Assembly: GCA_937983495.1 (NCBI GenBank)
Contig: CALKAA010000520.1
Location: 1 to 8,867 of the forward strand
DNA: 8,867 nucleotides
Direction of reading: 5' to 3'
From: an uncultured Gemmobacter sp.
Lineage (GTDB): Bacteria > Pseudomonadota > Alphaproteobacteria > Rhodobacterales > Rhodobacteraceae
Shown: positions 5,380 to 8,867 of the stretch, in pieces
How positions within the stretch are numbered: the first letter of the stretch is position 1
How the letters are laid out: each line of letters begins with the position of its first letter
Notes under the pieces: model-generated
The model's input: the letters and a program-made list of their open reading frames with translations, nothing else
Databases searched by the model: none
Told to the model about the DNA's origin: nothing
Translations under genes and position numbers: made by a program

Positions 5380-6417
5380 ATGAAATGGCTTCCCGCCCTG
5401 TTGCTGGCCTCAACGGCCCTGACCGGTGCCGCACAGGCCGATGCGCTGCGCGACACGGCGCTTGAGATATTCAAGCCGCTGCCTTCGACCGTGCCTGCGG
5501 TGAAGGACAATCCGGTGACCCCGGAAAAGATCGACCTCGGCAAGGCGTTGTTCTTTGATCCGCGCCTGTCGGCCTCGGGGGTGTTTTCCTGCTATTCCTG
5601 CCATAACCTGACCACGGGTGGCGATGACAATATGGAAACCTCGGTCGGCCATGGCTGGCAGAAGGGGCCACGCAATGCGCCCACGGCGCTAAACGCGGTG
5701 CTGAACGAGGCGCAGTTCTGGGATGGCCGCGCCGAGGATCTGGCCGCCCAGGCCAAGGGGCCCATTCAGGCCGGGGTGGAGATGGCAAATACGCCTGAGC
5801 AGGTCGTGGCGACGCTCACCTCGATGCCCGCCTATGTCGATGGCTTCAAGGCGGCCTTCCCCGGCGAGGCGGAGCCGGTCAGCTTTGACAATATGGCCAA
5901 GGCGATCGAGGCTTTCGAGGCGACCCTGCTGACGCCTGCGCCTTTTGATGCCTGGCTGAATGGTGATGATGCCGCCCTGTCGGCCGAGGCCAAGGCCGGT
6001 TTGCAGCTTTTCGTGGACAAGGGCTGCTCCTCCTGCCATTCGGGCGTCAATATCGGCGGGCACGGCTATTACCCGTTCGGGCTGGTTGAAAAACCCGGTG
6101 CCGAAATCCTGCCTGTGGGCGACAAGGGGCGCTTTGCCGTCACTGAAACCGCCGATGATGAATATGTGTTCCGCGCCGCCCCCTTGCGCAATATCGCCCT
6201 GACCGCGCCCTATTTCCATTCCGGCAAGGTCTGGGATCTGTCTGTGGCGGTGGAGATCATGGCCGAAAGCCAGTTGGGCGAGGCGCTGAAACCCGAGGAA
6301 ACGGCGCAGCTAGTCGCCTTTCTGGACAGTCTGACCGGCACCTTGCCCGCCATCACCCTGCCAGTGCTGCCCGCCGAAACCGCCACCACCCCGCGCCCGA
6401 CCTCCGAGGTGAAGTGA
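5380..6417 (+). CDS. ccpA: di-haem cytochrome c peroxidase (CcpA/MauG family), periplasmic
   Basis: The enzyme reduces hydrogen peroxide to water in the periplasm with electrons from small c-type cytochromes or cupredoxins. The 345-aa precursor starts with a Sec signal peptide, MKWLPALLLASTALTGAAQA, with cleavage predicted after residue 20. Two covalent haem motifs are present: CYSCH (71-75, the N-terminal peroxidatic haem) and CSSCH (216-220, the C-terminal electron-transfer haem). Met294 in VEIMAESQLG fits the distal ligand of the high-potential haem. His91 in GHGWQKGPRNAPT fits the displaceable ligand of the peroxidatic haem. Glu134 in VEMAN probably matches the conserved distal acid. FWDGRAEDL and APYFHSGKVWDL are typical of bacterial CCPs rather than MauG. 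A short Pro/Thr-rich tail (about 320-345) extends past the domain. It is probably a single gene under the FNR box at 5300-5313. Mature length and motifs are complete. Confidence 0.95.
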   Translation: MKWLPALLLASTALTGAAQADALRDTALEIFKPLPSTVPAVKDNPVTPEKIDLGKALFFDPRLSASGVFSCYSCHNLTTGGDDNMETSVGHGWQKGPRNAPTALNAVLNEAQFWDGRAEDLAAQAKGPIQAGVEMANTPEQVVATLTSMPAYVDGFKAAFPGEAEPVSFDNMAKAIEAFEATLLTPAPFDAWLNGDDAALSAEAKAGLQLFVDKGCSSCHSGVNIGGHGYYPFGLVEKPGAEILPVGDKGRFAVTETADDEYVFRAAPLRNIALTAPYFHSGKVWDLSVAVEIMAESQLGEALKPEETAQLVAFLDSLTGTLPAITLPVLPAETATTPRPTSEVK

Positions 6418-6439
6418 CAACCGTCTGGTAGCTTTCACT

Positions 6440-6494
6440 CCCCTCCCTCTCACCATGGGGCGCACAAGGCAGCCCAAGGGAACGGGGGGAGGGG
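6440..6494 (+). repeat. C-rich/G-rich inverted repeat after the peroxidase gene
   Basis: CCCCTCCC at 6440-6447 can pair with GGGAGGGG at 6487-6494, with three further partly wobble pairs inside, across a loop of about 33 bases. It starts 22 bases after the peroxidase stop codon. There is no U-run. It resembles the stem after trpA (CCCCCT-rich left arm, GGGGGAGGGGG right arm). The remaining bases to the next gene (6495-6598) hold no promoter I can recognise. It could be an imperfect terminator or a degenerate intergenic repeat. Confidence 0.4.
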
Positions 6495-6598
6495 GCCGTC
6501 GCTGCCAAACCCCTGCGCATGGGCGGCCATTGCGCCGCTTTGCGCCTTGCATCCCCGCATCCAGCATGAAACCCTGCCGCAAAGCCCCTGCGGAACCC

Positions 6599-7525
6599 AT
6601 GCTGCCGATCCTTCTGAAAACCCTGCCCTTTTTCGCGCTGATCGGCACCGGCTATCTGGCCGGGCGCTCGCGCTTCTTCCCGCCCGAAGGCGTGGCCTGG
6701 CTCACAAAATTCGTGTTCTTCTTCGCGCTGTCGGCCATGCTGTTCCGCTTTGCCGCCAATCTGTCGCTGTCGGACATCTTCGATCTGCCTTTCGTGCTGG
6801 CCTATCTGACGGCCTCCAGCCTGCTCTATGCGCTGGTCATGGCCATCTCGCGCCTGCGCGGCCGCAGCGTGGAGGAGGCCGCGATGGAGGCGCAATGCGC
6901 CCAATCCGGCAATACCGGTTTCTTGGGCGTGCCGATGCTGGTGGTGCTGCTGGGGCCGCAGGCGGCGGGGCCGGTCCTGATGGTGCTGACGGTGGATATG
7001 GTGGTGTTCTCCTCGCTCATCACTCTGATCATCACCGGCGCGCGGGGCGGCGCTTTGGGCCTGCATACTGCCAAGGCGCTGGCGATGGGGTGGCTGAAAA
7101 ACCCGATGGTGGTCTCCATCGTGTTGGGGCTGATCTGGTCAGGCGCGGCGCTGCCGGTGCCGGGGCCGGTGAATGAATATCTGGCCATTCTGGGGGCCGC
7201 CGCCACGCCGGGGGCGCTGTTCGCCATCGGGGCCTCGCTGGCCGGGCGGGGCCTGACGCGCCTGCCCGATGCGGTCTGGCTGTCTTTCGCCAAGCTGGTG
7301 CTGCACCCTGCGCTCTGCGCCATCGCGGCGTTCTGGCTGTTTCCGGTGGAGCCTGTCGCCGCAGGCGTCATGGTCGCCGCCGCAAGCCTTCCTGTCGCCG
7401 GAAATGTCTATATTCTGGCGCAGCATTACGGGGTGGCGCCGCAGCGCGTCTCTACCGCGATCCTGATTTCCACGGCGGCCAGCATCCTGACCGTCACGAC
7501 GATCATCGCCTGGATCACAGGCTGA
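6599..7525 (+). CDS. AEC family transporter (auxin efflux carrier-like permease)
   Basis: This 308-aa inner-membrane permease belongs to the AEC family of the BART superfamily. Bacterial members move small organic anions such as malonate or malate, and the name does not imply auxin transport. About ten hydrophobic helices fill the length. Family marks are the motif NTGFLGVPM at residues 105-113, ATPGALFAIGASL in the second half, KLVLHPALCAI, and LPVAGNVYILAQHYG near the C-terminus, where the second inverted half has its broken helix. The frame is open upstream to 6455, but the ATG at 6599 begins MLPILLKTLPFFALIGTGY exactly as expected for the family and gives the usual length. Its Shine-Dalgarno is weak (GCGGA about 5 bases before), so an ATG at 6566 is a minor alternative. 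fghA follows after 9 bases, so the two are almost certainly cotranscribed. The substrate cannot be told from sequence. Confidence 0.93.
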   Translation: MLPILLKTLPFFALIGTGYLAGRSRFFPPEGVAWLTKFVFFFALSAMLFRFAANLSLSDIFDLPFVLAYLTASSLLYALVMAISRLRGRSVEEAAMEAQCAQSGNTGFLGVPMLVVLLGPQAAGPVLMVLTVDMVVFSSLITLIITGARGGALGLHTAKALAMGWLKNPMVVSIVLGLIWSGAALPVPGPVNEYLAILGAAATPGALFAIGASLAGRGLTRLPDAVWLSFAKLVLHPALCAIAAFWLFPVEPVAAGVMVAAASLPVAGNVYILAQHYGVAPQRVSTAILISTAASILTVTTIIAWITG

Positions 7526-7534
7526 GGAGGACCG

Positions 7535-8365
7535 ATGAAAACCATCAGCGAAAACCGCGCCTTTGGCGGCGTGCAGGGCGTCTATTCCCATGCCTCCGAG
7601 GCCTGTGGCTGCGACATGACCTTTGGCCTGTTCCTGCCGGAGGAAGCCGAAAGCGGCCCGGTGCCGGTGGTCTGGTATCTGTCGGGCCTGACCTGCACCC
7701 ATGAAAACGCCATGACCAAGGCGGGCGCGCAGAAATGGGCCGCCGAGGCGGGCCTCGCGCTCGTGTTCCCCGATACCTCGCCGCGCGGGGCCGGGGTCGC
7801 CAATGACGAGGCCTATGATCTGGGGCAGGGCGCGGGCTTTTATGTGAACGCCACCGAAAAGCCTTGGGCACCGCATTTCCGCATGTGGGATTATGTGACC
7901 GAAGAGCTGCCCGAGCTGATCTTCAAGGCCTTCCCCGTGGCCGAGGAGCGCCAGTCGATCATGGGGCATTCCATGGGCGGCCATGGCGCGCTGACCATCG
8001 CCATGAGCTTCCCCGGCCGCTTCCGCTCGGTTTCCGCCTTTGCGCCCATCGCCAATCCATCGGCAAGCGATTGGGGCCGCAAACAGTTCACCGCCTATCT
8101 GGGCAAGGATGAAGGCAAATGGGCGGCGCATGACGCCACGCTGCTGATGAAGAAACGCGGCTTTGACGGCCCGATCCTGATTGATCAGGGCGGCAGCGAC
8201 CAGTTCCTCGATCTGCTGAAACCCGAGGCGCTGGCCGAAGCCATGGCCGCGCGTCGTCAAGGCGGCATCTTCCGCATGCAGAAGGGCTATGACCACAGCT
8301 ACTTCTTCGTCTCGACCTTCATCGAAGACCATATCGGCTTCCACGCCGCCGCGCTCTATGACTGA
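7535..8365 (+). CDS. fghA: S-formylglutathione hydrolase
   Basis: FghA (EC 3.1.2.12) hydrolyses S-formylglutathione to formate and glutathione, the second step of glutathione-dependent formaldehyde detoxification, in the cytoplasm. The 276-aa esterase-D-fold protein is complete. The nucleophile Ser146 lies in GHSMGGHGA. Asp222 in DQGGSDQFL and His254 in KGYDHSYFF complete the triad. The conserved GLTCTHENAM (51-60), with its Cys at 54, and FPDTSPRG (78-85) are typical of FGH/esterase D. The start is fixed by AGGAGG at 7525-7530, which overlaps the stop codon of the AEC gene by one base, so translation of the two is likely coupled. The DUF188 gene overlaps its end by 8 bases. The glutathione-dependent formaldehyde dehydrogenase (adhI/flhA/frmA) and gfa are not in this window; in related bacteria they often, though not always, lie nearby. 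Confidence 0.97.
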   Translation: MKTISENRAFGGVQGVYSHASEACGCDMTFGLFLPEEAESGPVPVVWYLSGLTCTHENAMTKAGAQKWAAEAGLALVFPDTSPRGAGVANDEAYDLGQGAGFYVNATEKPWAPHFRMWDYVTEELPELIFKAFPVAEERQSIMGHSMGGHGALTIAMSFPGRFRSVSAFAPIANPSASDWGRKQFTAYLGKDEGKWAAHDATLLMKKRGFDGPILIDQGGSDQFLDLLKPEALAEAMAARRQGGIFRMQKGYDHSYFFVSTFIEDHIGFHAAALYD

Positions 8366-8816
8366 GCCGGTTCTCTATATCGACGCCGATGCCTGCCCGG
8401 TGAAAGCCGAGGCCGAGACGGTGGCGACGCGGCTGAAACTGCGCATGGTGCTGGTGTCGAATGGCGGCATCCGCCCGTCAGTCAACCCGCTGGTGCAAAG
8501 CGTCTTCGTGCCCGATGGGCCGGATGAGGCCGACAAATGGATCGCCGAACGCGCCACCACGGGGGATGTGGTGGTCACAACCGATATCCCGCTCGCCGCG
8601 AAATGCGTGGCGGCGGGGGCGGTGGTGGTGAAACCCAATGGCGAGACGCTGACCGGCGCGAATATCGGCATGGCCCTGGCCACCCGCGATCTGATGCAAG
8701 ACCTGCGCAGCGCCGATCCGTTCCGGCAAGGTGGCGGCAAGGCTTTCTCCAAATCCGACCGCTCGCGCTTTCTCGACACGCTTGACCGCACCTTGCGGGC
8801 CTCGCTCCGGCGGTGA
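8358..8816 (+). CDS. DUF188 / UPF0178 protein, YaiI/YqxD family
   Basis: This 152-aa cytoplasmic protein matches the YaiI/YqxD family, which has a PIN-like fold and no firmly established function. Conserved features are the N-terminal strand with two acids, YIDADACPVK (Asp9, Asp11), the loop VSNGGIRPS (33-41), VVTTDIPLAAKC (72-83) with Asp76, and KPNGETLTGANIG (92-104). The acids could bind metal as in PIN nucleases, but this is inference. The ATG at 8358 lies inside the last codons of fghA (8-base overlap, TATGACTGA), and the frame upstream of it is shadow sequence of fghA, so the start is clear and translation is probably coupled. It is the third gene of the AEC-fghA-DUF188 cluster, and two hairpins follow its stop codon. 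Confidence 0.93.
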   Translation: MTEPVLYIDADACPVKAEAETVATRLKLRMVLVSNGGIRPSVNPLVQSVFVPDGPDEADKWIAERATTGDVVVTTDIPLAAKCVAAGAVVVKPNGETLTGANIGMALATRDLMQDLRSADPFRQGGGKAFSKSDRSRFLDTLDRTLRASLRR

Positions 8817-8823
8817 GCGGGCA

Positions 8824-8842
8824 GGGGGGCCGTCTGCCCCCC
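8824..8842 (+). terminator. perfect 7-bp G/C stem-loop after the DUF188 gene
   Basis: GGGGGGC pairs exactly with GCCCCCC around the loop CGTCT. It begins 7 bases after the stop codon. No U-run follows within the window. It is probably the 3' end structure of the AEC-fghA-DUF188 transcript, possibly acting with the next hairpin. Confidence 0.55.
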
Positions 8843-8844
8843 AC

Positions 8845-8861
8845 GCCTCCCTGCGGGAGGC
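8845..8861 (+). terminator. second hairpin, 7-bp stem with 3-base loop
   Basis: GCCTCCC and GGGAGGC flank TGC. Hairpins of this CTCC/GGAG type followed by a T-run are frequent 3' ends in Rhodobacteraceae. Here the window ends 6 bases later (TCCCCC), so the tail cannot be judged. Confidence 0.5.
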
Positions 8862-8867
8862 TCCCCC

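Noticed and set aside
44..7981. Identical 18-base stretch at 44-61 and 7964-7981, in the hydrolase and fghA genes.
   Set aside because: Both encode the nucleophile elbow GHSMGG in enzymes of the same fold using the same favoured codons. The flanks differ, so it is not a duplication or att site.
7139..8344. Minus-strand open frame (401 codons) opposite fghA and the end of the AEC gene.
   Set aside because: It spans two confidently identified genes, has typical shadow composition and no motif.

Overview
The window looks like ordinary chromosome from a GC-rich alphaproteobacterium, most likely Rhodobacteraceae (Rhodobacter/Paracoccus-like). This rests on third positions dominated by G and C, FNR/FnrL-type boxes (TTGAT-N4-RTCAA), a periplasmic di-haem cytochrome c peroxidase, and a 59-aa membrane protein of a kind I know from Rhodobacterales. 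There is no tRNA, rRNA, transposase, integrase, CRISPR array or phage gene. No gap between genes exceeds about 210 bases.

Layout, left to right. (1) 2-565 (+) is the 3' end of a YbfF-type alpha/beta hydrolase whose first part lies outside the window. It converges, with a 5-base gap, on (2) a cytochrome b561-family protein, 571-1080 (-). (3) 1155-1334 (-) is a 59-aa two-helix membrane protein. Upstream of it are an FNR-like box (1396-1409) and a perfect 12-bp-arm palindrome (1428-1452). (4) A good intrinsic terminator (1474-1499) ends ychF, the OLA1/YchF ATPase, 1525-2622 (-). (5) Divergent from ychF is a 526-aa multi-pass membrane protein of unknown function, 2730-4310 (+). It contains an in-register run of 42 degenerate hexanucleotide repeats (3345-3596). 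(6) trpA follows, 4378-5169 (+), without trpB. (7) After a G/C-rich stem-loop, a perfect FNR box (5300-5313) precedes the cytochrome c peroxidase gene, 5380-6417 (+). (8) After another stem-loop region come an AEC-family permease (6599-7525), S-formylglutathione hydrolase (fghA, 7535-8365) and a DUF188/YaiI protein (8358-8816). These last three are tightly packed, overlapping or nearly so, and probably one operon. Two small hairpins close the window.

Functional reading. Two loci look tuned to low oxygen through FNR: the peroxidase, and probably the small membrane protein with cytochrome b561. Both touch respiratory electron transfer or peroxide handling in the envelope. The fghA operon belongs to glutathione-dependent formaldehyde detoxification, although the dehydrogenase partner is not in the window. 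ychF, trpA and the DUF188 gene are housekeeping or conserved genes.

I see no clearly new multi-gene system. The most unusual item is the Ala-X dipeptide (GCA-KKY hexamer) expansion inside the unknown membrane protein, whose codon use is sharply different from everything around it.
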